Positions 25,934 to 35,831 are shown, counted from the first letter of the stretch. The stretch is 64,000 nucleotides of DNA from an uncultured Eubacteriales bacterium (GCA_934552855.1 CAKTEU010000002.1:1-64000), one strand, 5' to 3'. The notes: generated from the sequence alone by a model not told the origin. A program made the numbers and translations.

Positions 25934-26296
25934 AACGGTTCATACAAAACCGTTGCTCCGACCTGCACAGCAGAAGGATACACCGTTTACAAGTGCTCAC
26001 GTTGTGATGTAACCGAAAACAGAGACATCGTTCCTGCTCTCGGTCACACTCCCGTTGCAGTAGCCGGAAAAGCTCCGACCTGCACCGAAACCGGTCTCAC
26101 CGACGGCGTTAAGTGCTCGGTTTGCGGAACCGTAATCACCGCTCAGAACGTTATCCCGGCAACAGGTCATACCGATGCTGACGGCGACAACGCTTGCGAC
26201 GTTTGCGGCGCAACAATCAAAAAGCTTACATTCATTGATAAGCTTAAAGCTTTCTTCCAGAAGATTATCGACTGGTTCAAGAATCTCTTCAAATAA
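25934..26296 (+). pseudogene. orphan C-terminal fragment of a large cell-surface protein
   Basis: 120 codons open from just after a TGA (25931) to TAA (26294) with no start codon. The frame encodes repeats of the APTCTE.G...C..C type: VAPTCTAEGYTVYKCSRC, APTCTETGLTDGVKCSVC, a third Cys pair in ACDVCG, then LKAFFQKIIDWFKNLFK at the end. Repeats and tail like this normally end very long secreted proteins of gut Clostridia (family knowledge, not verified here). The missing N terminus shows a decayed or recombined remnant. It sits 20 bp behind the hydrolase gene, and a terminator follows. Confidence 0.7.
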
Positions 26297-26366
26297 GGAA
26301 TACAAGGTTTTCTACACCGATTAACGATACAATTCATTCTTCACTTCTCTTGTATTCACTTGAAAG

Positions 26367-26400
26367 AAAAGGTGCGTTCCGTTTAGAGCGCACCTTTTCG
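26367..26400 (+). terminator. terminator after the surface-protein remnant
   Basis: AAAAGGTGCG/CGCACCTTTT, a 10-bp stem with a 12-nt loop and TTTTCGTTTT tail. The following bases to 26516 hold nothing I can name. Confidence 0.75.
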
Positions 26401-26516
26401 TTTTGTTGTGTGTTTTGGTATAATGCAGAACTTTTTTTGCAGCATGAAAACGTATATGCCGCATATGTAACAAAACAGTCAATATGCCGATTTGTGTTCT
26501 ATTTTTGAGAAAACGG

Positions 26517-26545
26517 TTGACGAGCAAAACTGCCTATGATATCAT
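26517..26545 (+). promoter_or_regulatory. promoter of the six-helix membrane protein gene at 26594
   Basis: TTGACG (26517-26522) and TATCAT (26540-26545) with a 17-bp spacer, about 48 bp before the start codon. Confidence 0.6.
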
Positions 26546-26593
26546 ATAAAAAGCAAACACCGTGTAACAAAAATATATTAAAAGGAGTTTACG

Positions 26594-27187
26594 ATGGAAA
26601 AAAAGCAGGATTTGAAATTTTTTGCAAAACCGACAAAGGGAAAAATGAAAGGTCTGTTGATTGTATTTGCATGGATTTTTCTTTGGAACTTTATTTATCA
26701 GGCAGTTCATGGAGTTTGGCATGAGATGCCAATTGCAAACTGGGCATTTTTTATCAGTGTAACAATTTTTTTCATGCAGGAAGAGCTTTCTTATAAAGCC
26801 CGATTTTGGCATACGCTTATCGGCGGGAGTGTTGGACTTCTTCTTGCGGCCGGATTGGTTGCGGTTTATGCGCTGCTTGCAAAAAGCGGAGTGTCCGCAT
26901 TGGTTTCAATAATGCTTCCTCTTGCAGTAAGCGTTGCGGCGTTGATTTTGCTGAATCCTTATCTTCCGGTTTTCTTCAACAATGTGGGATTCTGTTATTT
27001 TATCATTGCGCTTATTGATGCCGAATCGGCAATTGCAAAGCTTCCGATTTATCTTCTTTCACTTCTTCTTGGAAGCATTTGTCTTAACCTTGGCTGCAGC
27101 GGACTGCTTGCGCTTTATCAAAAAGCAATGATTAAAAAGGCCGCCGCAAAGCTTGCAGCTCAAAAAGACGTTCAGCCTACTGTATAA
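26594..27187 (+). CDS. six-helix membrane protein of unknown family
   Basis: 197 residues with AAAGGAG 8 nt before the ATG. After a basic N-terminal stretch (KKQDLKFFAKPTKGKMK) there are about six hydrophobic helices, including FWHTLIGGSVGLLLAAG and PVFFNNVGFCYFIIALI, and a short basic C-terminal tail. The layout recalls small YcdZ/DUF1097-like inner-membrane proteins, but I cannot confirm the family. It is monocistronic, with its own promoter, and the MITE-like element begins 23 bp after its stop. Confidence 0.65.
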   Translation: MEKKQDLKFFAKPTKGKMKGLLIVFAWIFLWNFIYQAVHGVWHEMPIANWAFFISVTIFFMQEELSYKARFWHTLIGGSVGLLLAAGLVAVYALLAKSGVSALVSIMLPLAVSVAALILLNPYLPVFFNNVGFCYFIIALIDAESAIAKLPIYLLSLLLGSICLNLGCSGLLALYQKAMIKKAAAKLAAQKDVQPTV

Positions 27188-27209
27188 ATATAAGAGAATA
27201 TATAGACAT

Positions 27210-27426
27210 AAGAACTGTCGTGTTTAGCGCAGAACAAAGAGTAAAATCAAAATTAAAAAGCTATAATTCATGACTAACACCAAAAAAGGCGTGTTATGAA
27301 TTATAGCTTTTCTTTTTAGGCTATTAGAAACCGTTTTTACTCTTTAAAACTTTTACTCGCTTGCAATACTGATACAGCTTCATAGTAAAAAAACGCTTTA
27401 TGTATCTAAATTCGACAGTTCCTTTT
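27210..27426 (+). mobile_element. MITE-like element, copy 1
   Basis: About 217 bp, non-coding, with terminal inverted repeats of the type AAGAACTGTCGTGTTTAG (left) and the complement of CTAAATTCGACAGTTCCTTT (right). Inside is a long near-perfect hairpin AAAGCTATAATTCAT.../ATGAATTATAGCTTT (27258-27316). The sequence is matched in opposite orientation by the element at 60674-60898, including the ACTCTTT and ACAGCTTC blocks in the same order. No transposase is encoded, so it would move only with help from an autonomous IS. Confidence 0.75.
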
Positions 27427-27466
27427 TGAACAAAAACCGCCGTAAAAACGACGGTTTAGATTGATT

Positions 27467-28671
27467 TTACTTTTCTTCTTCCGGTTTATCTTTATGATAA
27501 AAAAGATTTACAAACACAAAATAAGCAAGCTTAAAAATATAAGCTGTTGAAAGCTCGTGGTCATAAAACGGCTCAAAAAGCATACCCCAAGAGCAGTAGC
27601 AAACAAAAGCGAAAGCGGTTTTTTCTTCAAATTTACAGTCGTAATCCTTTTGAATAAACTTGAAAAATGAATTAATAAAAATTTTTGGGTATCTGGAAAA
27701 TTTGTTGTATCCCTTGGCGGAATTAAAAACATCAAAAAACTTTTTGCTTTTTTCAATGTAAGAGATTAAGTCTTTGATTTTGAGTTTATCTTCGCCCATA
27801 TGAGAATAAACGGCTTTAACAATTTCGCAAAGACCTTAAGTATTTCGTCGAGAATACTGTTTGAGTAATCTTCAATGCTGGTGTAATGTGTATAGAAAGT
27901 AGAGTTGCATACTTCCGCTTTTTCGCAAAGCTCCAAAACGCTGATTTTTTCGTCTTTGTGTTTTTTCAAAAGTTCCATAAATGCTCTTTGAAGATTGCGC
28001 TTTGTTTTTCTAACATTAAGGCGTTCCTTCTTTTGCGGAAGAGAAAGATCCTCTTCTTCTGAAATCGGCAGTTCTCCAAACGGTTCGTGGTTATTGAAAT
28101 GATTCAAAAACACTTTGAACGAATAAAAAGCAATGAGCGAAACCTGATAAATCGCTTCTGATTCGTTTTCATTAGGAGAAATTTCCGCACAAAACTGAAT
28201 CGCACCGGTAATGATAAAACAAAATACTGATTTTAGCTGAGCAATTTCTTCCTTTGTCGAATCTTCTCTGATGAAAGCCGGAAAGAATTCAACAAGATGG
28301 TCAAAAAGCTTTTGAGAAAGCGACTTGGTTTTTCCCATTGCATGAATTGCGGCAATCGCAATTTCATCGTCAAAATGCGGCATCTCGGGAATATAATTTT
28401 CTTTTTCCATTTCGCCGGCAAAATACGGAAAATTTAAGTTGACGCAAAAATCTAAAACAGAACTGATGCAGTAATATTCAATCTGTTCTTCAAGATCAAA
28501 AATGTCGTAATAGCTGCGATAAAATGTTGAACGGTTGACGTGGGCTTCTTTGCAAAGCTCAACAACCGTAATTTTTTCCGTTGGTCTTTCTTTTCGAAAT
28601 TCGATGAATTTTAAATAAAGCTTGACCTGTGTGTTACTGAGCGACGGAACAAAAACCTTATTCTGGCTCAA
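27467..28671 (-). pseudogene. double-TetR-type regulator, frameshifted
   Basis: The first frame (28671-27766) encodes 301 residues with two TetR-like modules. The first helix-turn-helix is KITVVELCKEAHVNRSTFYR (~35-54), the second KISVLELCEKAEVCNSTFYT (~244-263). That frame breaks shortly after the second domain. An overlapping frame (to 27467) continues with what reads as the missing ligand-side domain (DKLKIKDLISYIEKSKKFFD). One added base near 27820-27830 would restore a single protein of ~400 residues. It is either a pseudogene or a sequencing error. TTG start with GAGAGGA upstream. It is divergent from malQ, whose operon it may have controlled. Confidence 0.7.
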
Positions 28672-28722
28672 AAAAACACATCCTCTCCCAAAAGTTAATA
28701 AACTGAAAATTTTTCTTTAACT

Positions 28723-28751
28723 ATTTTACTAAATTATTAATACAAAGTCAA
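28723..28751 (-). promoter_or_regulatory. promoter of the double-TetR gene
   Basis: On the minus strand TTGACT (28746-28751) and TAAAAT (28723-28728) at 17-bp spacing. The divergent malQ promoter should lie in the remaining ~130 bp; only a weak TTGTCT/TGTATT pair is visible there. Confidence 0.65.
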
Positions 28752-28889
28752 AAAAACGAGTACGACAATGGACAAAAACGGGAAAGTTGTCTCATGTTCT
28801 TTAGGTGACTGTATTCACATTTTTTTGAATATTTGAACAAATTTGAGGAACAACAATAGAGTGAAAAAATGCATCGGAGGCGTGAAAAA

Positions 28890-30344
28890 ATGAGAAAAAG
28901 CGGAATACTTCTTTCAATAACATCGCTTCCGGGAAATTACGGAATCGGAACGCTTGGAAAAGCCGCGTTTGATTTTGTTGATTTTCTTGCCTCTTCCGGT
29001 CAGTATTACTGGCAGATTCTTCCGCTTAATCCTCCCGGCTTCGGCAACAGTCCGTATCAGGCACATTCGGCTTTCGCCGGCAATCATTTTTTGCTTGATC
29101 CTCATTTTCTTTTAAATGACGAACTGCTTTCAAAAAGCGAGGAAGAGTCGCTGCGGTTACCAAATACCGGCAGAGTAGACTATTCAAATTTTAATCTTTC
29201 AAGGCTTGCTGTTTTAAAAAATGCTGCCGAAAGAGTGGGGGAGAGTGACGAAAATTTTAAGCGTTTTGTCCTTGAAAACTCCTTTTGGCTTGATGATTAC
29301 TGCATGTATATGGCACTAAAAGAAAAAAATGAAATGAAAGGGCTTTCAAAATGGAAAGGTGATATCACGCACTTTGACGAAAAAATTGCGGCGGCTCACA
29401 AAAAACTTCAGTTTCTTTTTTTTCGTCAGTGGGAAAACCTGAAAGCTTATGCAAACAAAAACGGTGTTCACATCATCGGTGATATACCGATTTATGTTTC
29501 GCACGACAGTGCGGATTTTTTTGCAAACAAAGAGCTGTTTTTGATTGATGAGTGGGGAAATCCGTCTGCACTTGCAGGTTGTCCGCCGGATTCCTTTGCA
29601 AAAGAGGGACAATTGTGGGGAAATCCGATATATAATTGGGAAAAAATGGAGCAAAGTGGATTTGATTGGTGGAAAAAACGCTTTTTGCTTTCACAAAAAA
29701 TGTTTGATGTGGTGAGAATTGACCACTTCCGTGGATTTTATGAGTATTACAGTGTACCGTCGGGCAGCGTTAATGCGGTGAATGGTGAATGGAAAAAAGG
29801 TCCGGGAATGAATTTTGTTTGTGAAATTAAAAAGGCTTTTCCATCCCTTGGAATAATTGCGGAAGATCTCGGTTTTCTTACCGATGAAACAAGGACATTT
29901 TTTAAAGAAAGCGGCTTTCCCGGAATGAAAGTTTTGCAGTTTGCGTTCGACGAAAAAAACAGTGAGCACCTTTTGCACAACTTTTCAAAAAACTGTGTGG
30001 TATACACGGGAACGCACGATAACCCGACAGTTGTTGATTGGCAGTGCGTTGCAAAAAAGGAGACGCTTTCTTTTGCAATGGATTACCTCGGCGCAAAAAA
30101 TTCCGCCGACCTTTCCAACTGCTTTATAAGGGCTGCGCTTTCAAGTGTTGCCGAAACCGCAATTGTTCCAATTCAAGATTGGCTCAAAAAAGGGAAAAAC
30201 GGACGAATGAACACGCCCTCAACGGTCAAGAATAATTGGGAATTCAGGATTCAAAACGATGAACTTTCAAATAAGCTTTCAAAAAAGATTTTATTCTACA
30301 CAAATCTTTTTTCAAGAAAGCAACCACAGGAGGAAACAAAATGA
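28890..30344 (+). CDS. malQ: 4-alpha-glucanotransferase
   Basis: 484 residues of the GH77 family; transfers alpha-1,4-glucan segments between maltodextrins and releases glucose in the cytosol (EC 2.4.1.25). Conserved features: N-terminal GILLSITSLPGNYGIGTLG, LNPPGFGNSPYQAHSAFAGN, nucleophile Asp in VRIDHFRGF (~285), acid/base Glu in IAEDLGFLTDE (~333), and transition-state Asp in YTGTHDNPT. I start at ATG 28890, after CGGAGG, dropping seven upstream codons. Its stop overlaps the start of the substrate-binding lipoprotein (ATGA), so the product of import and its processing enzyme are made together. Confidence 0.95.
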   Translation: MRKSGILLSITSLPGNYGIGTLGKAAFDFVDFLASSGQYYWQILPLNPPGFGNSPYQAHSAFAGNHFLLDPHFLLNDELLSKSEEESLRLPNTGRVDYSNFNLSRLAVLKNAAERVGESDENFKRFVLENSFWLDDYCMYMALKEKNEMKGLSKWKGDITHFDEKIAAAHKKLQFLFFRQWENLKAYANKNGVHIIGDIPIYVSHDSADFFANKELFLIDEWGNPSALAGCPPDSFAKEGQLWGNPIYNWEKMEQSGFDWWKKRFLLSQKMFDVVRIDHFRGFYEYYSVPSGSVNAVNGEWKKGPGMNFVCEIKKAFPSLGIIAEDLGFLTDETRTFFKESGFPGMKVLQFAFDEKNSEHLLHNFSKNCVVYTGTHDNPTVVDWQCVAKKETLSFAMDYLGAKNSADLSNCFIRAALSSVAETAIVPIQDWLKKGKNGRMNTPSTVKNNWEFRIQNDELSNKLSKKILFYTNLFSRKQPQEETK

Positions 30345-31720
30345 AAAAAATAATTTCTCTTTTTCTCTCATTCATTCTTCTTTTTGCGCTTGCGGCGTGC
30401 AAGTCAACAACTGAGAACACAACGTCGGGCGGTGCGAGCGAAAATAAACCCGCAGCGGCAACGGAAATTTATTTTTTGAACTTCAAGCCGGAAATTGCTT
30501 CAGTTTATGACAAAATCGCAAAAGATTACAAAGAAAAAACCGGCGTAACCGTGAAGGTTGTCACCGCCGCATCCAACGGCTATGAGCAGACCCTCACGTC
30601 AGAAATTGCAAAAAGCAATCCGCCGACAATTTTTCAAATCAACGGTCCCGTCGGCTATCGCTCTTGGGCTGATTACTGTGCCAATCTCAAGGATACTGCA
30701 CTTTACTCTTTCCTTTCCGATAAGTCGCTCGCAATCAAAAGCGGCGATTCGGTATACGGAATCCCTTATGTTGTTGAGGGGTACGGTATAATTTACAACG
30801 AAGAAATCACCGATAAGTACTTTGCACTCAAAGATAAAGGCACTTCGTTTTCTTCGATGGATGAAATCAATTCCTTTTCAAAGCTTAAGGATCTTGTTGA
30901 AGATATGCAGAGCAAAAAAAGCGAACTCGGAATTGACGGAGTTTTTGCTTCAACGTCATTTTCAAGTGGTAACTCGTGGCGTTGGGATACTCACCTTGCA
31001 AACGTTCCGCTATACTATGAATTTTCCGAAAACGAGGATTTTGAAGATCCGACCCTTGCCGGACTCGGAACGAGCGATATAAAATTCACTTACAGCGACA
31101 ATTTTAAAAATCTTTTTGACCTTTATATAAATAATTCCGGAACGGCGAAGAACCTCATCGGCAGCAAGAGCGTCAACGATTCCATGGCGGAATTTGCGCT
31201 CGGTAAGGTTGCAATGGTTCAAAACGGAAACTGGGCATACAAAGACATCTCCGGCGTTGACGGAAATACTGTCAAAAAAGACAAGATAAAAATGCTTCCC
31301 ATTTATACGGGCATAAAGGGCGAAGAAAATCAGGGTCTTTGCATCGGTACGGAAAATTATCTTGCGATAAATTCAAAGGTTTCCGAAGCAAAGCGAAAGG
31401 CTTCGGCTGACTTCCTTGAATGGCTTTTCTCCTCTGAAGAAGGAAAGCGGTATATAACAGAAGAACTCGGCTTCATTTCACCGTTTAATACCTTTGATGA
31501 GGACGAGCGCCCCGAAGATCCGCTTGCAAACGAAATTCTCAATTGGATGGAAAAAAAGGACATCAAAAGTGTTCCGTGGATTTTTACGTCTTTTCCAAGT
31601 GAAACGTTCAAGCAGGATTTTTCAAACGCACTTTTGCAGTATGCACAGGGTTCGATTGATTGGGACAAGGTTGTTTCAACCGTTAAAACCGCATGGAAAA
31701 ATGAATATCAGGCTTCATAA
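30341..31720 (+). CDS. sugar ABC transporter substrate-binding lipoprotein (maltodextrin type)
   Basis: 459 residues. A lipoprotein signal peptide with lipobox LAAC (cleavage before Cys ~20) and a Ser/Thr/Gly linker shows a membrane-tethered extracellular protein. The rest fits family-1 carbohydrate-binding proteins: FKPEIASVYDKIAKDYKEKT near the start, PPTIFQINGPVGYRSWADY, and FALGKVAMVQNGNWAY (~285). Neighbouring malQ points to maltodextrin as ligand (inference). Overlaps malQ by 4 bp and precedes two permeases and an ATPase. Confidence 0.9.
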   Translation: MKKIISLFLSFILLFALAACKSTTENTTSGGASENKPAAATEIYFLNFKPEIASVYDKIAKDYKEKTGVTVKVVTAASNGYEQTLTSEIAKSNPPTIFQINGPVGYRSWADYCANLKDTALYSFLSDKSLAIKSGDSVYGIPYVVEGYGIIYNEEITDKYFALKDKGTSFSSMDEINSFSKLKDLVEDMQSKKSELGIDGVFASTSFSSGNSWRWDTHLANVPLYYEFSENEDFEDPTLAGLGTSDIKFTYSDNFKNLFDLYINNSGTAKNLIGSKSVNDSMAEFALGKVAMVQNGNWAYKDISGVDGNTVKKDKIKMLPIYTGIKGEENQGLCIGTENYLAINSKVSEAKRKASADFLEWLFSSEEGKRYITEELGFISPFNTFDEDERPEDPLANEILNWMEKKDIKSVPWIFTSFPSETFKQDFSNALLQYAQGSIDWDKVVSTVKTAWKNEYQAS

Positions 31721-31742
31721 AAATTAAAAAGGGGTGGTCATA

Positions 31743-32585
31743 ATGGGAAAAAACTTGAAAAAATATTATCCGGTGTTCGTTTTGCCCACCTCTGTTGCAT
31801 TTTTTATTGCGTTTGTTTTTCCGTTTCTCGCGGGAATTGTGCTTTCATTCACAAAGTTTACAACGGTAACAAATGCAAAGTGGGTAGGGCTTGACAATTA
31901 TATCAAGGCTTTTTCAAATTCCGATTTTCTTAATGCACTTTGGTTCACGGTGAAGTTCACCTTTGTTTCTGTTGTAACAATTAACGTTATCGCTTTTGCG
32001 CTTGCGCTTCTTCTCACACGGTCAATCAAGGGAACAAACCTTTTCAGAACGGTGTTTTTTATGCCGAACCTCATCGGCGGAATTGTCCTCGGCTATATCT
32101 GGCTGCTTATCATAAACGGCGTTTTGCAATTTTTCGGTGTAACGGTCACTTATGACGCAAGCTACGGCTTTTGGGGGCTTGTTTTGCTCACGAACTGGCA
32201 GCTTATCGGTTATATGATGATTATTTATATTGCCGGAATACAAAATATACCAACCGACCTTATTGATGCGGCAAAGGTTGACGGTGCGGGCTTTTGGGGA
32301 ATCCTTCGCCATGTTATTATCCCGATGGTAATGCCCTCGGTCACAATTTGTTTGTTTTTGACAATTACAAATTCTTTTAAGCTTTTTGATGCCAACCTTG
32401 CGCTTACCGACGGTGCGCCGGGTCGTGAAACGGCAATGCTTGCGCTTGATATTTATAAAACCTTTTATGCCCGAACCGGTTGGCAGGGAGTGGGGCAGGC
32501 AAAAGCGGTAATCTTTTTTATCCTTCTTGCAATCATTGCGCTTGTTCAGCTTGCTCTTACTCGCCGAAAGGAGGTTGAAGCATGA
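31743..32585 (+). CDS. sugar ABC transporter permease, MalF type
   Basis: 280 residues with six membrane helices and the EAA loop typical of binding-protein-dependent permeases (DLIDAAKVDGAGFWGILRHV, ~172-191), which docks to the ATPase. I place the start at ATG 31743, 5 nt after GGGGTGG, rather than the in-frame GTG nine bases earlier, which lies inside that Shine-Dalgarno. It forms the transmembrane channel with the next gene, whose start overlaps its stop by 4 bp. Confidence 0.92.
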   Translation: MGKNLKKYYPVFVLPTSVAFFIAFVFPFLAGIVLSFTKFTTVTNAKWVGLDNYIKAFSNSDFLNALWFTVKFTFVSVVTINVIAFALALLLTRSIKGTNLFRTVFFMPNLIGGIVLGYIWLLIINGVLQFFGVTVTYDASYGFWGLVLLTNWQLIGYMMIIYIAGIQNIPTDLIDAAKVDGAGFWGILRHVIIPMVMPSVTICLFLTITNSFKLFDANLALTDGAPGRETAMLALDIYKTFYARTGWQGVGQAKAVIFFILLAIIALVQLALTRRKEVEA

Positions 32586-33421
32586 CAAGAAAAAAGGAAA
32601 AGCTTTCTCACGCATTGGTTTATCTTATTCTTATAATCATGTCCGTGATTTTTCTTGCGCCGATTTTCATTGTGCTTTTCAATTCTTTCAAATCAAAGCT
32701 TTATATCACAAGTGAACCGTTTGCTTTTCCGAACAGCGAAACCTTTGCAGGGCTTGAAAATTATATCGGCGGACTTTCAAAAACGGGCTTTTTCAGTGCA
32801 TTCGGCTGGTCGCTTTTCATCACAGTCGGTTCCGTTGCGGCAATTGTTTTGTTCACGTCGATGACCGCTTGGTATATCACAAGGGTAAAAAACAAATTCA
32901 CATCGTTTTTGTATTATGCTTTCGTTTTTTCAATGATCGTTCCGTTTCAAATGGTCATGTTTACAATGGTAAAAACGGCGAATGCTTTAAAGCTTGACAA
33001 TCCTGTAGGAATAATTCTTATTTATCTCGGCTTTGGAGCAGGACTTTCGGTGTTCATGTTCAGCGGTTTTGTCAAAGGTGTTCCGATTGAAATTGAAGAG
33101 GCGGCAATGATTGACGGCTGCGGCCCGATAAGAACGTTTTTTCTTGTTGTTTTTCCAATCATGAAGCCGACCGCAATAACCGTTGCAATTCTCAACGCAA
33201 TGTGGATTTGGAACGATTATCTTTTGCCGTATCTCGTAATCGGAACGGATTACAAAACAATCCCGATTGCAATTCAGTATCTCAGGGGCGGCTACGGCTC
33301 AATCGACATGGGCGCAATGATGGCAATGCTTGTGCTTGCAATTATCCCGATTGTAATTTTTTATCTTTTCTGTCAGAAATATATAATCAAAGGCGTTGTT
33401 GCGGGAGCAGTCAAGGGATAA
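32582..33421 (+). CDS. sugar ABC transporter permease, MalG type
   Basis: 279 residues, six membrane helices, with EAA loop EIEEAAMIDGCGPIRTFFLV (~172). The C-terminal end, RYIIKG-like in the family, reads QKYIIKGVVAGAVKG, the usual tail of MalG/LacG permeases. It pairs with the preceding MalF-type subunit. ATGA overlap with the preceding gene; 24 bp before the ATPase gene. Confidence 0.92.
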   Translation: MTRKKEKLSHALVYLILIIMSVIFLAPIFIVLFNSFKSKLYITSEPFAFPNSETFAGLENYIGGLSKTGFFSAFGWSLFITVGSVAAIVLFTSMTAWYITRVKNKFTSFLYYAFVFSMIVPFQMVMFTMVKTANALKLDNPVGIILIYLGFGAGLSVFMFSGFVKGVPIEIEEAAMIDGCGPIRTFFLVVFPIMKPTAITVAILNAMWIWNDYLLPYLVIGTDYKTIPIAIQYLRGGYGSIDMGAMMAMLVLAIIPIVIFYLFCQKYIIKGVVAGAVKG

Positions 33422-33445
33422 TCCGCAGCAGAAAGGGCTTCAGAT

Positions 33446-34534
33446 ATGGCAAGTATAACACTTAAAAATATTTTCAAAACCTATCCGGACGGTTTCACAG
33501 CCGTTAATAATCTCAGCCTTGAAATCAGGGACCGTGAGTTTGTTGTTCTTGTCGGTCCCTCCGGCTGCGGAAAGTCAACAACGCTTAGAATGATTGCCGG
33601 ACTTGAGGAAATCACTTCCGGCGAGCTTTACATCGGTGAACGGCTTGTGAACTCGGTTGCGCCGAAGGACAGAGACATTGCAATGGTTTTTCAAAGCTAT
33701 GCTCTTTATCCGGACAAGACGGTTTATAAAAACATAGCTTTTGGCCTTGAAAGAAGAAAAACGCCAAAGGACGAAATTCAAAAACGTGTTGCCGAAGCGG
33801 CAAAAATTCTTGACATTGAACATCTTCTTAACCGCAAGCCTCGTGCCCTTTCCGGCGGTCAGCGTCAGCGTGTTGCGCTTGGAAGAGCGATTGTTCGTTC
33901 GCCGTCCGTTTTTCTTTTTGATGAACCGCTTTCAAATCTTGACGCAAAGCTTAGAACGGCAATGCGCTCCGAAATCACAAAGCTTCACAAAAATCTTGAC
34001 GCAACCTTTATTTATGTTACTCACGATCAGACCGAGGCCATGACAATGGGCGACAGAATTGTTGTTATGCGAGACGGAGTTGTTCAACAGGTTGCCGCTC
34101 CGCAGGAGCTTTACGACAGTCCATGCAATATGTTTGTTGCGGGATTTATCGGTTCGCCGCAAATGAATTTCATTGACGGAACGCTGAAAGACGGCAGTAC
34201 CGTTATTGTTGAAGGCGATGAAATAAAGCTCGGCAAAACCGCATTAAAAGAAAACTTTGAAACCGGAAGAAAAGTTAAGCTCGGCGTAAGGCCGGAAAAC
34301 ATCATCACCGAAAAAAGCCGCTTTGAAAATGACGAACCCGTTCTCAAAGGCAAGGTCAGCATTTGCGAACTTATGGGCAGCGAGGTTATTCTTTATGTTG
34401 ATTATATGGGAACGGAACTCACCGTAAGAGCACCGTCATACAATGCACCCAAGGCGGATGAAGAAATTGCGTTTCAATTTGAAAAAGAAAAGCTTCATCT
34501 TTTTGATGCTCAAAGTGAAAAAGCACTTATATGA
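33446..34534 (+). CDS. sugar ABC transporter ATPase (MsmX/UgpC/MalK type)
   Basis: 362 residues: an N-terminal ABC ATPase (Walker [11 protein letters not shown], ~38-47; Q loop [20 protein letters not shown]; signature [19 protein letters not shown]; Walker [17 protein letters not shown]; switch His [14 protein letters not shown]) and a C-terminal OB/TOBE regulatory domain (~240-362). It powers the importer encoded just upstream. Such ATPases often serve several sugar importers in Firmicutes, but here it is dedicated by position. The start is ATG 33446; the operon terminator follows. Confidence 0.93.
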   Translation: MASITLKNIFKTYPDGFTAVNNLSLEIRDREFVVLVGPSGCGKSTTLRMIAGLEEITSGELYIGERLVNSVAPKDRDIAMVFQSYALYPDKTVYKNIAFGLERRKTPKDEIQKRVAEAAKILDIEHLLNRKPRALSGGQRQRVALGRAIVRSPSVFLFDEPLSNLDAKLRTAMRSEITKLHKNLDATFIYVTHDQTEAMTMGDRIVVMRDGVVQQVAAPQELYDSPCNMFVAGFIGSPQMNFIDGTLKDGSTVIVEGDEIKLGKTALKENFETGRKVKLGVRPENIITEKSRFENDEPVLKGKVSICELMGSEVILYVDYMGTELTVRAPSYNAPKADEEIAFQFEKEKLHLFDAQSEKALI

Positions 34535-34539
34535 AAAAG

Positions 34540-34576
34540 CCGCAGGCTCACCAAAAAAGTGAAAACCTGCGGTTTG
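34540..34576 (+). terminator. terminator of the malQ-ABC operon
   Basis: CCGCAGG/CCTGCGG stem extended by TCAC/GTGA inside, right after the ATPase stop; tail TTTGATATTT. Confidence 0.7.
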
Positions 34577-34606
34577 ATATTTAAATTATTATCCGAAAAG
34601 CGGAAA

Positions 34607-35788
34607 TCAGATTCTTGCAACGCCGCTGTCAATTGCTGCTTTTGCAACAGCCTTTGCAACTGCGTCTTTAACTCTGGGATCAAATGCTGCCGGAATGATG
34701 TAATCAGCGTTGAGTTCGTCGTCGCTTACAAGACCTGCAAGAGCATATGCGGCGGCAACCTTCATCTTATCGTTGATGTCGCTTGCACGAACGTCAAGAG
34801 CACCGCGGAAAATACCGGGGAAAGCAAGAACGTTGTTGACCTGGTTCGGGAAGTCGCTTCTGCCGGTTGAAACAACAGCTGCGCCGCCTGCCTTTGCTTC
34901 GTCCGGGAAAATTTCCGGAGTCGGGTTTGCACAGGCAAAGATGATGGGATCCTTAGCCATGGTCTGAACCATTTCCTTGGTGAGGGTTCCGGGAGCGGAA
35001 ACACCGATGAATACGTCTGCGCCCTTGATAACGTCGGCGAGAGTACCCTTTTCGCAGTTGAGGTTGGTAATTTCAGCCATTTCCTGCTTAATCGGGTTGA
35101 GCTTTTCGCGACCCTTATAGATAGCACCGGTACGGTCTGTCATGATAACGTTTTTAAGACCCATGCTCATGAGAAGCTTGATGATTGCGATACCTGCTGC
35201 ACCTGCACCGCTGGTAACAATTTTAACTTCGTCAATCTTTTTGCCAACAAGCTTGAGAGCGTTTATAAGACCTGCAAGAGTGATGATTGCGGTTCCGTGC
35301 TGGTCGTCATGGAAGATGGGGATATCGCAGCATTCCTTGAGCTTCTTTTCAATTTCAAAGCATCTCGGTGCGCTGATGTCCTCAAGGTTTACGCCGCCGA
35401 ACGAACCTGCAAGGAGAGCAACGGTTTTAACGATTTCGTCAACGTCCTTTGAACGAACGCAAAGGGGAATTGCGTCAACGTCGCCGAAAGCCTTGAAAAG
35501 AACGCACTTGCCTTCCATAACGGGCATACCTGCTTCCGGTCCGATGTCGCCGAGACCGAGAACCGCAGTACCGTCGGTAACAACGGCAACGGTGTTCCAG
35601 CGGCGGGTGAGTTCATAGGACTTGTTGATGTCCTTTTGAATTTCAAGGCAGGGCTGAGCAACGCCGGGAGTATATGCAAGAGAAAGGGCTTCCTTGCTGT
35701 CAACGGCTGCTCTCGGAGTAACCTCAAGCTTGCCTTTCCACTCATAGTGGAGTCTGAGGGATTCTTTTGCGTAATCCACTGTTTTCAC
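34607..35788 (-). CDS. NAD(P)-dependent malic enzyme
   Basis: 393 residues, the short bacterial malic enzyme form (oxidative decarboxylation of L-malate to pyruvate). Conserved stretches: SLAYTPGVAQPCLEI (~36), VTDGTAVLGLGDIGPEAGMP (~70) with catalytic residues of motif I, IPIFHDDQHGTAIITLAGL (metal site, ~157), and the dinucleotide loop SGAGAAGIAI (~193). The cofactor (NAD or NADP) cannot be decided. GTG start after AGAAAGG. Last of three minus-strand genes: glpK, Ldh-type dehydrogenase, malic enzyme, with gaps of 71 and 43 bp. Confidence 0.93.
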   Translation of the reverse strand: MKTVDYAKESLRLHYEWKGKLEVTPRAAVDSKEALSLAYTPGVAQPCLEIQKDINKSYELTRRWNTVAVVTDGTAVLGLGDIGPEAGMPVMEGKCVLFKAFGDVDAIPLCVRSKDVDEIVKTVALLAGSFGGVNLEDISAPRCFEIEKKLKECCDIPIFHDDQHGTAIITLAGLINALKLVGKKIDEVKIVTSGAGAAGIAIIKLLMSMGLKNVIMTDRTGAIYKGREKLNPIKQEMAEITNLNCEKGTLADVIKGADVFIGVSAPGTLTKEMVQTMAKDPIIFACANPTPEIFPDEAKAGGAAVVSTGRSDFPNQVNNVLAFPGIFRGALDVRASDINDKMKVAAAYALAGLVSDDELNADYIIPAAFDPRVKDAVAKAVAKAAIDSGVARI

Positions 35789-35831
35789 TAACCTTTCTAT
35801 ATATCTGATTTAGAAGTGAACAGAAAAATAA

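Noticed and set aside
25997..26305. 102-codon minus-strand ORF
   Set aside because: Antisense of the surface-protein remnant, whose own frame carries clear Cys-pair repeats.
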